34,491 nt of DNA from Murinocardiopsis flavida (GCF_003014485.1 NZ_PYGA01000040.1:1-34491); one strand, 5' to 3'; counted from the first letter of the stretch, positions 1 to 7,045 are shown. Notes: generated by a model not told the origin, from the letters alone. Numbers and translations: made by a program.

Positions 1-99
1 GGTTCGTCGCCCGCGAGATCTACCGCCATCTACCCCATGTGATCCACACCGCCAAACCGCTTCTACAGACCGCTTGACGATCTATAGGAGCTTCCCCGG
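1..99 (+). mobile_element. End of an insertion sequence with transposase C-terminus (left copy)
   Basis: Bases 1-99 are identical to the reverse complement of 34393-34491; the match ends at base 100. Reading inward, bases 3-77 are open and give FVAREIYRHLPHVIHTAKPL, then LQTA and TGA. This looks like the C-terminal tail of a transposase; the VAREIY stretch recalls IS110/IS116/IS902-type C-termini, from memory only. Bases 78-99 would be the non-coding right end of the element. The rest of the IS lies outside the window. Confidence 0.6.
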
Positions 100-181
100 G
101 CCCGCAGGACGGGGTGTCGATACCGAGGGTGGACCAGGCAGGTCGGGAGTTTCGCGTCGACCGGCCGCCGCGACCCCGTCG

Positions 182-1054
182 TCACCCCTGCTCGGTCAGC
201 CGCCGCGGGTCGATGCCCATGGCGCGCGTGCGGGAGAACCCGCCCTCGGTGTTGATGACCTGGCCGGTGATCCAGTGCGCCTCGTCGGTCGCCAGCCACG
301 CGATGAGGCGCGCGGGGTCGTCGGGGCGCCCGTACCGGCCGAACGGGAAGGTCGGCCGCAGCCACTCCCACATCTCGTCGGTCAGGTACCCGGTCTGCAC
401 CGGGCCGGGGTTGACGGTGTTGACCCGGATCCCGTCGTCGGCGAGGTACTCGGCGATCGACGGGGTGATGGCGGCCAGCGCCCCCTTGGCGCTGGCGTAG
501 CAGATCTCGCCGGGCATCGGCCCCATGTCCTGTCCGGAGGTCATGAACACGATCCGGCCGCCCGCGCGCCCGTCGTGCTGCCCGGCGAACGCCTTGGCCA
601 GCAGGATCGGCGAGCGCGCGTCGACGGCCCAGTGGCCGTCGAGCATCGCCGCGTCGACCTGGTCCAGGTGGCCGTCTCCGCCGCTGCGCGCGTGGTTGCA
701 CACGAGGATGTCGACGTGGCCGAACTCGGCGACGGCGGCGTCCAGCACCTGCTGGGGCGCCTGCGGCTCGGCCATGTCGGCGCCGACGTGCGCCACCCGC
801 GCCTTCGGGTCGGCGAGCGCCTCGGTGACCCCCGCCACGACGTCGTCGATGTCGTCGGCGCCCCAGGGCTGGTCGGCGTCGTGCGGGCGGTAGTGATGGC
901 ACAGGACGCTCGCGCCGTAGGCGGCGAGCCGGCGGGCGACCGCGTAGCCGATGCCCTCACGGCGGCTGGCCCCCGTGACCACGGCGACCCGGCCGCGCAG
1001 CGGCATCGGGTCGCGCGCGAGTTCGTCCTGTGTCGGATGCTGTGTCTGCGTCAT
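182..1054 (-). CDS. SDR family NAD(P)-dependent oxidoreductase
   Basis: A 290-residue classical short-chain dehydrogenase/reductase, presumed cytosolic, interconverting an alcohol and a ketone with NAD(P)H; substrate unknown. Seen: nucleotide-binding TGASRREGIG at residues 27-36, CNHARS at about 119-124 in place of the usual NNAG, catalytic Ser173, Tyr186 and Lys190 (YASAK), and the NPGPVQT loop. The Asn usually present in the active-site tetrad appears to be Asp145 (WAVDARSPI), which is unusual. The ATG at 1054 is preferred because the upstream in-frame extension to 1108 does not resemble the family; the RBS is weak. The gene begins 60 bp after the lasso exporter on the same strand, so read-through co-transcription is possible. 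Whether it acts on the lasso peptide is unknown. Confidence 0.85.
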   Translation of the reverse strand: MTQTQHPTQDELARDPMPLRGRVAVVTGASRREGIGYAVARRLAAYGASVLCHHYRPHDADQPWGADDIDDVVAGVTEALADPKARVAHVGADMAEPQAPQQVLDAAVAEFGHVDILVCNHARSGGDGHLDQVDAAMLDGHWAVDARSPILLAKAFAGQHDGRAGGRIVFMTSGQDMGPMPGEICYASAKGALAAITPSIAEYLADDGIRVNTVNPGPVQTGYLTDEMWEWLRPTFPFGRYGRPDDPARLIAWLATDEAHWITGQVINTEGGFSRTRAMGIDPRRLTEQG

Positions 1055-1114
1055 GCGCCCCAGAATGCCAACGCCCCTCCGTCCGAGCACCCGGTTTTCG
1101 GCCGGCACGGCGCG

Positions 1115-2962
1115 TCAGACAAGGGGCGCGAACCGGTCCCGGGCCAGGTCGCGGTAGTACGCGCTCGTCTCCAAGAGCTCATTGTGCGTACCTTCGGCCA
1201 TCACACCGCCGTCCTCCAGGACGACGACCCTGTCGGCCGCGCGCACGGTCGAGAAGCGGTGGGCGATGACCATGACCGCGCGGTCGGCTGAGACCTCAGT
1301 GAGGGTTCTGGTCAGCGCCGATTCGCTCGCGGAGTCCAGGTGGGAGGTCGGTTCGTCGAGCAGCAGCAGGCGCGGCCCGGCGAGTAGTGCGCGGGCCACC
1401 GCGACTCGCTGCCGCTCCCCACCGGACAGTCGTGAGCCGTGCTCGCCGACCTGGGAGTCGAGGCCATCGGGCAGACGATCGACCACGTCGCCCAGATTGG
1501 CGGCCGAAACCACCCATTGCAGGTCGTCGTCGCGCACCTCTGCGTGGCCGTACGTCAGGTTCTCCCGCAGCGTGCCGTGCAGCACGGGAGTGTCCTGCTC
1601 CACCAGCCGGATGTGCGAGCGGCACGTGCGCGGGTCTGCGGCGGTGATGTCGCGTCCATCGAGCAGGATCGTGCCGGCATGGACATCGTAGAACCTCTCG
1701 GCAAGCGCGAAGGCGGTCGACTTCCCGGCGCCGGAAGGGCCGACCAGCGCTGTACAGCCGCGGGCCGGAACGCTGAAGGTCACGTCGCGGAGGACTCGGC
1801 GGTGTTCGTCGTAGCCGAAGTCCACATGCCGGAACTCCAGGGCCGGCCGGGATCCGCGGGTCGGGTGGACCGGCGCGGGAGGCGAGGGGCGGTGCGCCGG
1901 CCCCACCGCCGACTCCGCCGGGATTCGGGTGACCTCGCCGACCCGGTGCAGCGCACCGGAACCTTCCTGGATCGTGCTCACGGCTTCAAAGAGCAGGCCA
2001 AGGGGCATTGTGAGGTAGGTCAGGTAGAGCACGAAGGCCATGAGATCGGCGACCGATCCCGTGCCGGCGGCGGCACGGATGCCGCCGATGAGCAGGACGG
2101 CCACCACGGCACCGTGGATTGCGAGCTTGCTCGCCGGGCTGACTACGGCGTTCAGTTTGGCGATGCCGACATGTGCGACCCGTGCGTGCTCCGCGTGGGT
2201 GGAGATGCGGGCGGTCTCGATGGCCTCCGTCTGGTTCGCCCGGACCGTCCGGATCGCCGACAGCGCGCGTTCCAGGTCCGCCGTCATCGACCCCAGCGCC
2301 TCCTGCCCCGCCAGTGACGCCGCCCGCACCCGGCCGAGGAGGAGCAGCATGATCGCGGCGGCGACCGCGACCAGTGCGAGCACGGCGGTGAACAGGACGT
2401 AGTCGACCCAGATCATCAGCGCCAGCGCGCCGATGAGCCCGATTCCGCCGATGATCGCGTTGGCCGCGCCCTCGGCCACGACCGTCCGAAGGGCGGTGGT
2501 GTCTCCGCCGACCCGCGCGATCAGATCACCGGAGCGGTACCGGTCGTAGCTGCGGACCGGCAGTCGGAGCAGGTGCGCGATCAAGCTCGTGCGCAGGTTG
2601 ACGACAACGGCCTCAGCCGTGCGCGCGAGCTGAAAGCGCCCCCAGGCCTCGACTCCGGCTTGGAGGACGAACAGCGCGATCAGTGAGAACACGCCGGCCG
2701 TCACGACATCACCGGACGACGCCGATGCGATCGTGTCGCGCAGAACCAGTGGCTGCGCCAGCGCGAGCAGCATCCCCGACAGGGTCGTGGCTATGGCGAT
2801 GACCAGTCGGCGGCGGTGCTCGCCGACGATGCGCACGAGCCCGCGCAGGCCGGCGAGGCGCTCCGGCTTCGGGGCGGCTTCGTCTGAGGGTGGCCCGCTC
2901 TGCGCGGTCCCGCTAGTCATCGACGAATGGTGGGACGGAGATGAGGGGGCGGAAGTAGCCAT
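1115..2962 (-). CDS. Lasso peptide ABC exporter (permease-ATPase fusion, LasD-type)
   Basis: A 615-residue fused ABC exporter with an N-terminal membrane domain at about residues 50-340 (several hydrophobic segments, e.g. 52-75, 88-104, 168-210, 278-300) and a C-terminal ATPase. ATPase motifs are complete: Walker A GPSGAGKST 408-416, Q-loop Gln456, signature LSGGE 512-516, Walker B LLLLDE 532-537 and switch His568. As last of the four core biosynthetic and export genes after the precursor, it probably exports the mature lasso peptide and confers self-immunity; that role is inferred from context. The ATG at 2962 has a GAGGA about 8 nt upstream but overlaps the B2 gene by 50 bp. The ATG at 2920 overlaps B2 by only 8 bp and is a credible alternative, depending on translational coupling. 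Confidence 0.92.
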   Translation of the reverse strand: MATSAPSSPSHHSSMTSGTAQSGPPSDEAAPKPERLAGLRGLVRIVGEHRRRLVIAIATTLSGMLLALAQPLVLRDTIASASSGDVVTAGVFSLIALFVLQAGVEAWGRFQLARTAEAVVVNLRTSLIAHLLRLPVRSYDRYRSGDLIARVGGDTTALRTVVAEGAANAIIGGIGLIGALALMIWVDYVLFTAVLALVAVAAAIMLLLLGRVRAASLAGQEALGSMTADLERALSAIRTVRANQTEAIETARISTHAEHARVAHVGIAKLNAVVSPASKLAIHGAVVAVLLIGGIRAAAGTGSVADLMAFVLYLTYLTMPLGLLFEAVSTIQEGSGALHRVGEVTRIPAESAVGPAHRPSPPAPVHPTRGSRPALEFRHVDFGYDEHRRVLRDVTFSVPARGCTALVGPSGAGKSTAFALAERFYDVHAGTILLDGRDITAADPRTCRSHIRLVEQDTPVLHGTLRENLTYGHAEVRDDDLQWVVSAANLGDVVDRLPDGLDSQVGEHGSRLSGGERQRVAVARALLAGPRLLLLDEPTSHLDSASESALTRTLTEVSADRAVMVIAHRFSTVRAADRVVVLEDGGVMAEGTHNELLETSAYYRDLARDRFAPLV

Positions 2963-3344
2963 CCGGGAGGTCCTCGCCGACCATGCGGCCTTCGGCTTCG
3001 ACCCAGGCGTGCGCGGTGAAGGGGGGCAGCGTTTTCGGCCCCGTGCACCAGGTGGGCCAGATGCCGTTCAACCGGCACAGGAGCACGATCGCCAGGGACC
3101 GGCGGAGGCAGCCCTCAGGGCCTGCGCATGGCAGGCTGACCGCCACGACCGCCTGGTATGCGGCCAGCACGGGTGCCGAGGCGGCGGGGGCGGCGCCTTT
3201 CCGAAGGCGCGACAGCAGCCGCCGGATGCGCCGCACCGGAAGCAGGGAAATGAGCGCGGCCGTTCCGGAGACGGCACGAATAGTGAGGCGCAGTCCGAGT
3301 GGGACCGAACGAGGAGAGTAGGAGACCGCCTGCGGCATCGTCAC
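2913..3344 (-). CDS. Lasso peptide biosynthesis B2 protein (leader peptidase, transglutaminase-like)
   Basis: A 143-residue protein of the lasso B2 family (transglutaminase-like cysteine protease). In characterised systems it removes the precursor leader after B1 delivers it. Seen: Cys79 in GCLRRSLA, His112 in AHAWVE and an acidic residue near Asp125, giving a Cys-His-Asp triad in the expected order and spacing. The N-terminal 55 residues are basic and hydrophobic, as is common in the family. The GTG at 3344 sits inside the B1 stop (GTGA, 4-bp overlap), indicating translational coupling; an ATG at 3338 is two codons further in. Split B1/B2 genes are typical of actinobacterial lasso clusters, while proteobacteria usually have a fused B. 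Confidence 0.9.
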   Translation of the reverse strand: MTMPQAVSYSPRSVPLGLRLTIRAVSGTAALISLLPVRRIRRLLSRLRKGAAPAASAPVLAAYQAVVAVSLPCAGPEGCLRRSLAIVLLCRLNGIWPTWCTGPKTLPPFTAHAWVEAEGRMVGEDLPDGYFRPLISVPPFVDD

Positions 3345-3592
3345 GACGTGATCAGTCCCTCGGACCGAAGCCGGCGCACGAGGTCGTCCACGTCGTGCGA
3401 TGCGTCGGTGCGGGCGACCGTGAACTCCTGCGACAGTCTGCTCGCCGCCTCGTCCCGGTCCCCGCCTTCGAGTAGCACCTGGAGGACCAGTGCGGCCGTC
3501 GGGTTCAGGTTGAAGTACTCGTCTTTGCGTTCGTCGAGGAGGACGATGCCGTACTCGGTCTCGGTGAACACCACGGACTCCGCGAGTCTCAT
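3341..3592 (-). CDS. Lasso peptide biosynthesis PqqD-family protein B1 (RiPP recognition element)
   Basis: An 83-residue PqqD-like protein. B1 proteins bind the conserved leader of the precursor and hand it to the B2 protease and the cyclase. The sequence has the expected order of short beta strands (ESVVFTETEYGIVLLDERKD), the YFNLNPTAA segment and a C-terminal helical part ending LVRRLRSEGLI. The ATG at 3592 is chosen over longer in-frame extensions because GGAG lies about 7 nt upstream and the extension reads as out-of-frame translation of the cyclase gene. It begins 14 bp after the cyclase stop and overlaps B2 by 4 bp, so the cyclase, B1 and B2 genes form one tight operon. Confidence 0.92.
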   Translation of the reverse strand: MRLAESVVFTETEYGIVLLDERKDEYFNLNPTAALVLQVLLEGGDRDEAASRLSQEFTVARTDASHDVDDLVRRLRSEGLITS

Positions 3593-3606
3593 TTCAGCTC
3601 CGTTCG

Positions 3607-5442
3607 TCAGATGGTCAGGCGTGCGCTTTCGCTGGAACGCAGCCAGTTCTCGCAGGCGATCGTGGTGTCGAGGGCACCTGGGTGCACGTGGTCGGACTGC
3701 GACCTCAGGCACGCGTCGCGCAAGGCGCCGGCGTCGACCAGGCCCAGCGCTGCGAGCCGGGAGTCGTCGAAGATCTCCAGAATCCCGTTCCTGTGGCGAC
3801 GCAGCCCCTGCTGCTGGCTCGACGTCCAGTGCGCCTTCGTCGAACGGCGCAGGGACCCGTCCGGGACGATCCCCCGCATCGCCTCCTGGAGGATCGGCTT
3901 GAACCGCCACGGGGTGATCCGCTCCCACGGGTCGATCGACAGTGCGGCGTCGACGACGTGATCGTCGTAGAAGGGCGACGCCGTCGCTATGCCGACCCGG
4001 CGCGCGATCTGGTCGTAATGGCGTGCGTCCCGGGCGCCGGCGACCATCATCGCGAGGTCGGTGTGCTGTCCGTGGAGCGGGGAGAGCGGTTCCACCGGCA
4101 GGGATGCGTGGATACGGTCGCGAACCAGGTCGCGCGTGAGCGGCGTCATCCATGGCATCAGGCTCGGCTGGGCACCCCAGCCGAGCAGCGGAGTGGTACT
4201 CGACAAGCTGTGTCCGTCGTCGAGCCGGGCGGCCGTGTCGGCCAGCCAGGCGGAGTAGGAGCGCCGGTCGAGCAGCTGCCGCGCCATTGCCCGCGCGGTC
4301 CAGCGGTACTTGGTGCGGAACCCGCGCATGCCGCTCAGCGCGGCACGCGGCCGGCGCCGTACAAGGGACCTCAGATGGGCGAACGAACCCCGGAGGATCT
4401 CATCGCCGCCGAATCCGTTCAGGTGCACCTGCGCGCCGCTGCGGGCGGGCGGCCGGGTCAGGGCGATGTGCCGCGCACGGTTGCTCTCACTGGGGCATGG
4501 ACCGTCCAGGACATCGTCACGCTCGTGCAGCCCTTCATAGAACAGCGGCATGTCCGCGGCCGGGATGATCTCGTGCCTGGCACCGGACAGGCCGGCCAGG
4601 GTCCTTTCGGCCCATTGCAGGTCGTCGTCGGCGGGGTCCGGGTTCTCCGCGGTGAACGCCGTCACCTGGGCGCCGCGGCGGAGCGCCAGGCAGCAGATCG
4701 CCGTCGAGTCGAGGCCGGCCAGGTCACAGCTCACGTGCCGGCCTTCGCGTGCCCGGACGGATACGGCGGCGGAAAGGGCCTCCCGGAGCCGGTGCGCGCC
4801 TTCCTCCGCGTTCAGCCGCGCCACCGGCGGGGACCATCGACGTACGCAGCGCGCCCCGCCATCGGGTTCGAGGACAAGGGAGTGGCCGAAGGGTACGGAG
4901 TGGACCCCGTGCCACACCGGCTCCTCGGTCAACGGGTGCAGTGCGGGCGGGAAGATCAGGTGCGACGCCAAGTGTGATTCGTCGATGCCGCTTCCGGACA
5001 GTGCGGCAAGGACGTCGGCACGGTCGGCTGCTACCGCGGTCCCGCGCACGTCCGCGCGGAAGACGGGCCGGTGTCCGAGCAGGGTGCCGTGGACGTGGGT
5101 TCGCCCGGCAACGGAGGCGATGAGGTGGTAGCAGCCGGGGACCGCGGCTGCTACACCGGCGAGATCGGCGTGGGTGCGGATTCCCGCCGCGTGCTCGCGC
5201 AGTTCCGCGGCCGAGCAGTCGTGCTGTCCGAGCAGGAGTAGCTCGACGTCGGCCACTCGGGCCCGGACCTCCTCATCCGCGGGCCAGTTTCCCATGACCC
5301 ATGGCCGGCCGGACGAATGGTTGATGAGGCGCCGCGCATCGGTCTCGGACCGCACACGATGGGTGAGCGCAGGGTCGGAAGCGTGGTCCGCCATGGCGAT
5401 GAACCAGGGAACGTAAGGCGCTGGAAAAGTGGGCCCGGCCAT
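3607..5442 (-). CDS. Lasso cyclase (asparagine synthetase-like, LasC-type)
   Basis: A 611-residue asparagine-synthetase homologue. In lasso biosynthesis this enzyme adenylates the side-chain carboxylate of Asp or Glu in the core, and the freed N-terminal amine closes the macrolactam around the threaded tail. The N-terminal half (1-205) is a degenerate glutaminase-like domain with no Cys at position 2, so it should not hydrolyse glutamine. The synthetase half has the PP-loop as CDLAGLDST (239-247, canonical SGGxDS), NGFGGDE at 342-348 and a PFYDDHVVD segment. The ATG at 5442 has GGAG 9 nt upstream. A 244-bp gap containing strong hairpins separates it from the precursor gene. Confidence 0.95.
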   Translation of the reverse strand: MAGPTFPAPYVPWFIAMADHASDPALTHRVRSETDARRLINHSSGRPWVMGNWPADEEVRARVADVELLLLGQHDCSAAELREHAAGIRTHADLAGVAAAVPGCYHLIASVAGRTHVHGTLLGHRPVFRADVRGTAVAADRADVLAALSGSGIDESHLASHLIFPPALHPLTEEPVWHGVHSVPFGHSLVLEPDGGARCVRRWSPPVARLNAEEGAHRLREALSAAVSVRAREGRHVSCDLAGLDSTAICCLALRRGAQVTAFTAENPDPADDDLQWAERTLAGLSGARHEIIPAADMPLFYEGLHERDDVLDGPCPSESNRARHIALTRPPARSGAQVHLNGFGGDEILRGSFAHLRSLVRRRPRAALSGMRGFRTKYRWTARAMARQLLDRRSYSAWLADTAARLDDGHSLSSTTPLLGWGAQPSLMPWMTPLTRDLVRDRIHASLPVEPLSPLHGQHTDLAMMVAGARDARHYDQIARRVGIATASPFYDDHVVDAALSIDPWERITPWRFKPILQEAMRGIVPDGSLRRSTKAHWTSSQQQGLRRHRNGILEIFDDSRLAALGLVDAGALRDACLRSQSDHVHPGALDTTIACENWLRSSESARLTI

Positions 5443-5483
5443 GAGTTACCGCTCCGGTCGTCGGCTGTGGTCGCGGATGCTGC

Positions 5484-5505
5484 GGGTGCGGTGTCCGCCG
5501 CACCC
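5484..5505 (-). promoter_or_regulatory. Hairpin in the precursor-cyclase intergenic region (proximal to cyclase)
   Basis: Perfect 8-bp inverted repeat GGGTGCGG/CCGCACCC with a 6-nt loop (5492-5497), about 40 nt upstream of the cyclase start. Together with the hairpin at 5532-5564 it could attenuate read-through from the precursor gene or protect the precursor mRNA. There is no T-tract, so a simple intrinsic terminator is unlikely. Confidence 0.45.
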
Positions 5506-5531
5506 GGCTCTCATCGATTCGGTTTCAGAGC

Positions 5532-5564
5532 GGGCGGGGATCCCACCGCCCCGGGTCCCCGCCC
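5532..5564 (-). promoter_or_regulatory. Strong hairpin between lasso precursor and cyclase genes
   Basis: Arms GGGCGGGGA (5532-5540) and TCCCCGCCC (5556-5564) pair perfectly over 9 bp, with further possible TCCC/GGG pairing inside the 15-nt loop. It lies 123 nt downstream of the precursor stop. A partial terminator or mRNA-stabilising structure here would let the small precursor be made in excess over the enzymes, a common arrangement in RiPP clusters. The role is inferred. Confidence 0.5.
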
Positions 5565-5686
5565 CTGGCGGCTACCCGGGGCGGGCCCGGCGCGGCAGGC
5601 GCTTGCGGCCGCCCCGAGCCCGCACGATCCAGCCGGCCTAATCCCGGTCTCCGGGTACTACGGACCGGATGAGGCGGCCGCGTGGA

Positions 5687-5803
5687 TCAGCCGCTCCAGT
5701 TCCAGCCGCCGTTGCCGTCGGAGAAGAACCCGACGAAGAACCGTCCGGTCTTCATGCGGAAGGAACCGAGCCGCGACAGCGTCGGACGCTCGTAAGCACG
5801 CAT
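5687..5803 (-). CDS. Lasso peptide precursor (LasA-type)
   Basis: A 38-codon gene found by reading upstream of the cyclase. The leader is MRAYERPTLSRLGSFRMKTG (1-20), matching the lasso leader pattern Y-x2-P-x-L-x3-G-x-F-x3-T-x: Tyr4, Pro7, Leu9, Gly13, Phe15 and Thr19 at the -2 position. The predicted core is RFFVGFFSDGNGGWNWSG (21-38). The Arg1 amine to Asp9 side chain would give a 9-residue ring, with a 9-residue tail carrying Trp14 and Trp16 as likely steric plugs. No cysteines, so class II. An alternative cut after Arg would give Phe1-Asp8, an 8-residue ring, but places Thr at -3. GGAG stands 6 nt before the ATG. An Arg at core position 1 and four Phe in the ring are unusual. I do not recognise this core. 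Confidence 0.93.
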   Translation of the reverse strand: MRAYERPTLSRLGSFRMKTGRFFVGFFSDGNGGWNWSG

Positions 5804-5839
5804 TCGATACTCCTATTTCCAGTGATGACCTTCACCTTG

Positions 5840-5926
5840 GTGTTCACGTAGGCCGTCCGGGCAGGGCCCATGGCGGAATGGATCGCTGGTTTCCAGCGGA
5901 TTTTCCGAACCTCTCCGTGAACACGG
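5840..5926 (-). promoter_or_regulatory. Possible long-range stem in the 5' leader of the lasso operon
   Basis: CGTGAACAC at 5916-5924 and its exact complement GTGTTCACG at 5840-5848 form a 9-bp inverted repeat separated by 67 bp, between the heptamer repeats and the precursor start. The first arm also lies in a small CCGTG-AA-CACGG palindrome (5915-5926). If transcription starts upstream, the mRNA leader could fold over this span. Alternatively each arm is a half-site for a DNA-binding protein. Function not established. Confidence 0.35.
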
Positions 5927-5944
5927 ATCACTCTGCGGGGTACG

Positions 5945-5973
5945 GCCAACAAGACGCCAACAGGACACCAACA
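5945..5973 (-). promoter_or_regulatory. Putative SARP operator: three heptamer direct repeats at 11-bp spacing
   Basis: On the plus strand GCCAACA occurs at 5945-5951 and 5956-5962, and ACCAACA at 5967-5973; read toward the precursor gene these are TGTTGGT, TGTTGGC, TGTTGGC. The period is exactly 11 bp with 4-bp spacers, the classical geometry of sites bound by SARP activators. They lie 142-170 bp upstream of the lasso precursor and 258 bp upstream of the divergent SARP gene. A weak -10-like CAGAGT lies about 9 bp beyond the last repeat on the precursor side. The target is inferred. Confidence 0.7.
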
Positions 5974-6022
5974 CCATTGGCCTTGCTGTCCTATTCGGGC
6001 ACGTAGTGGGCACGATGATCGG

Positions 6023-6048
6023 TTCTCTGTCCGCATGCGGACAGAGAA
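6023..6048. promoter_or_regulatory. 26-bp perfect palindrome upstream of the SARP gene
   Basis: TTCTCTGTCCGCA is followed immediately by its exact reverse complement, centred between 6035 and 6036. It lies 183 bp before the SARP start and 50 bp from the heptamer repeats. With no loop and no T-tract it looks more like a dimeric-repressor operator than a terminator. The cognate protein is not obvious in the window. Confidence 0.6.
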
Positions 6049-6230
6049 AATGTCACCCAGAGTTTCGAACCGGTCGCACTTCGCCGCGCCGACCGGAAGC
6101 CGTTCTGCGGAGATCATTAGCGCCGGTAGTGGCCACCCATGATCAATCCGCGGCATTATCATGACAAGCGGATTCCCGTTTGCACCGGCTCCGGCCAGGC
6201 GATGTTGTTCGGCCGAGAAATGGAAAGAAC

Positions 6231-6965
6231 ATGAAATTCGGCATTCTTGGTGAAATAGAAGTGCGGAATTCTGGAAAAGCGGTCCCGCTTGGCGGAGTCA
6301 AGCGAAAGAGGGTCCTGGCGTCTCTGCTGCTGTCCGCGAACAAGACGGTCTCAATGGAGAGACTGACCCAGAACGTCTGGGACGAGCACTTGCCCGAAAA
6401 TGAAAGAACCTCTCTTCAGATGCATGTTTCGAGGCTGCGGCGGATCATCGCCAATGCCCCCGGGGTGAGTATCGAAGCGACCGACGCCGGTTACCAGCTG
6501 TTGATTCCGCGGAACTCGTTGGACTTGGAGGAGTTCCGCCGAATTGTGGTCGATGCAAAGACGACAGAAGCGCCGTCGGGCGCTCTCGAAAAATTACGCG
6601 AGGCGCGGCGCCTCTGGCGGGACTATCCTTTGTCGGGAATCGCTTCGAATTCACTGTCCCAGCGGACGGTCGGCTTGGTCGAAGAATACTGGGAGGCCGT
6701 GGAGATGTGTGTCCAGATAGAACTGGACCTGGGAATGTACAACAAGGTAATCGCCGAGATTCCACATTTCGTGCACGTATCTCCATTCCGTGAACGCCTG
6801 AGCGACCTGTGGATGACCGCCCTCCACCATTCAGGCCAGCGTGCCGCCGCCTTGGACGTATACCGCGCCACACAGAACCGCCTTCAGCGCGAACTGGGCG
6901 TTGCCCCGGGGCCGCAGCTGCAACGCCGGAACGCGGCCGTCCTCAACAATGATCTGACGCAGTGA
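6231..6965 (+). CDS. SARP family transcriptional activator (short, AfsR/ActII-4-like)
   Basis: A 244-residue SARP: an OmpR-type winged-helix DNA-binding domain at about 1-92 (FGILGEIEV start, KRKRVLASLLLSANKTVSME, LQMHVSRLRRII, GYQLLI) followed by a bacterial transcriptional activation domain at about 98-240. No NB-ARC or TPR extension follows, so it is the small pathway-specific type. The ATG at 6231 is used because MKFGILGE is the family's N-terminus and GGAAAG precedes it. Hand counts of three 60-base lines give 52-58% GC, well below the roughly 70-75% of neighbouring genes, which suggests separate acquisition or relaxed codon bias. It is divergent from the lasso operon and probably activates it through the 11-bp-spaced repeats. 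Confidence 0.9.
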   Translation: MKFGILGEIEVRNSGKAVPLGGVKRKRVLASLLLSANKTVSMERLTQNVWDEHLPENERTSLQMHVSRLRRIIANAPGVSIEATDAGYQLLIPRNSLDLEEFRRIVVDAKTTEAPSGALEKLREARRLWRDYPLSGIASNSLSQRTVGLVEEYWEAVEMCVQIELDLGMYNKVIAEIPHFVHVSPFRERLSDLWMTALHHSGQRAAALDVYRATQNRLQRELGVAPGPQLQRRNAAVLNNDLTQ

Positions 6966-7045
6966 GTTCCTCACGGCGACCTCCCCGTCCCGCCGACCGC
7001 GAGTGCCACCGCGGATTTCCACAGGCCGCCTGTACTCCCTTGAGG

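Noticed and set aside
1-99. Terminal inverted repeats as telomeres of a linear plasmid
   Set aside because: The sequence encodes a protein tail ending in a stop and lacks the nested palindromes of actinomycete telomeres; an IS end fits better.
2733-3902. Plus-strand 389-codon open frame across the lasso B1/B2 genes
   Set aside because: Antisense shadow in GC-rich DNA; the composition is Arg/Ser-rich with no domain, while the opposite strand encodes B1, B2 and the ends of the exporter and cyclase genes.
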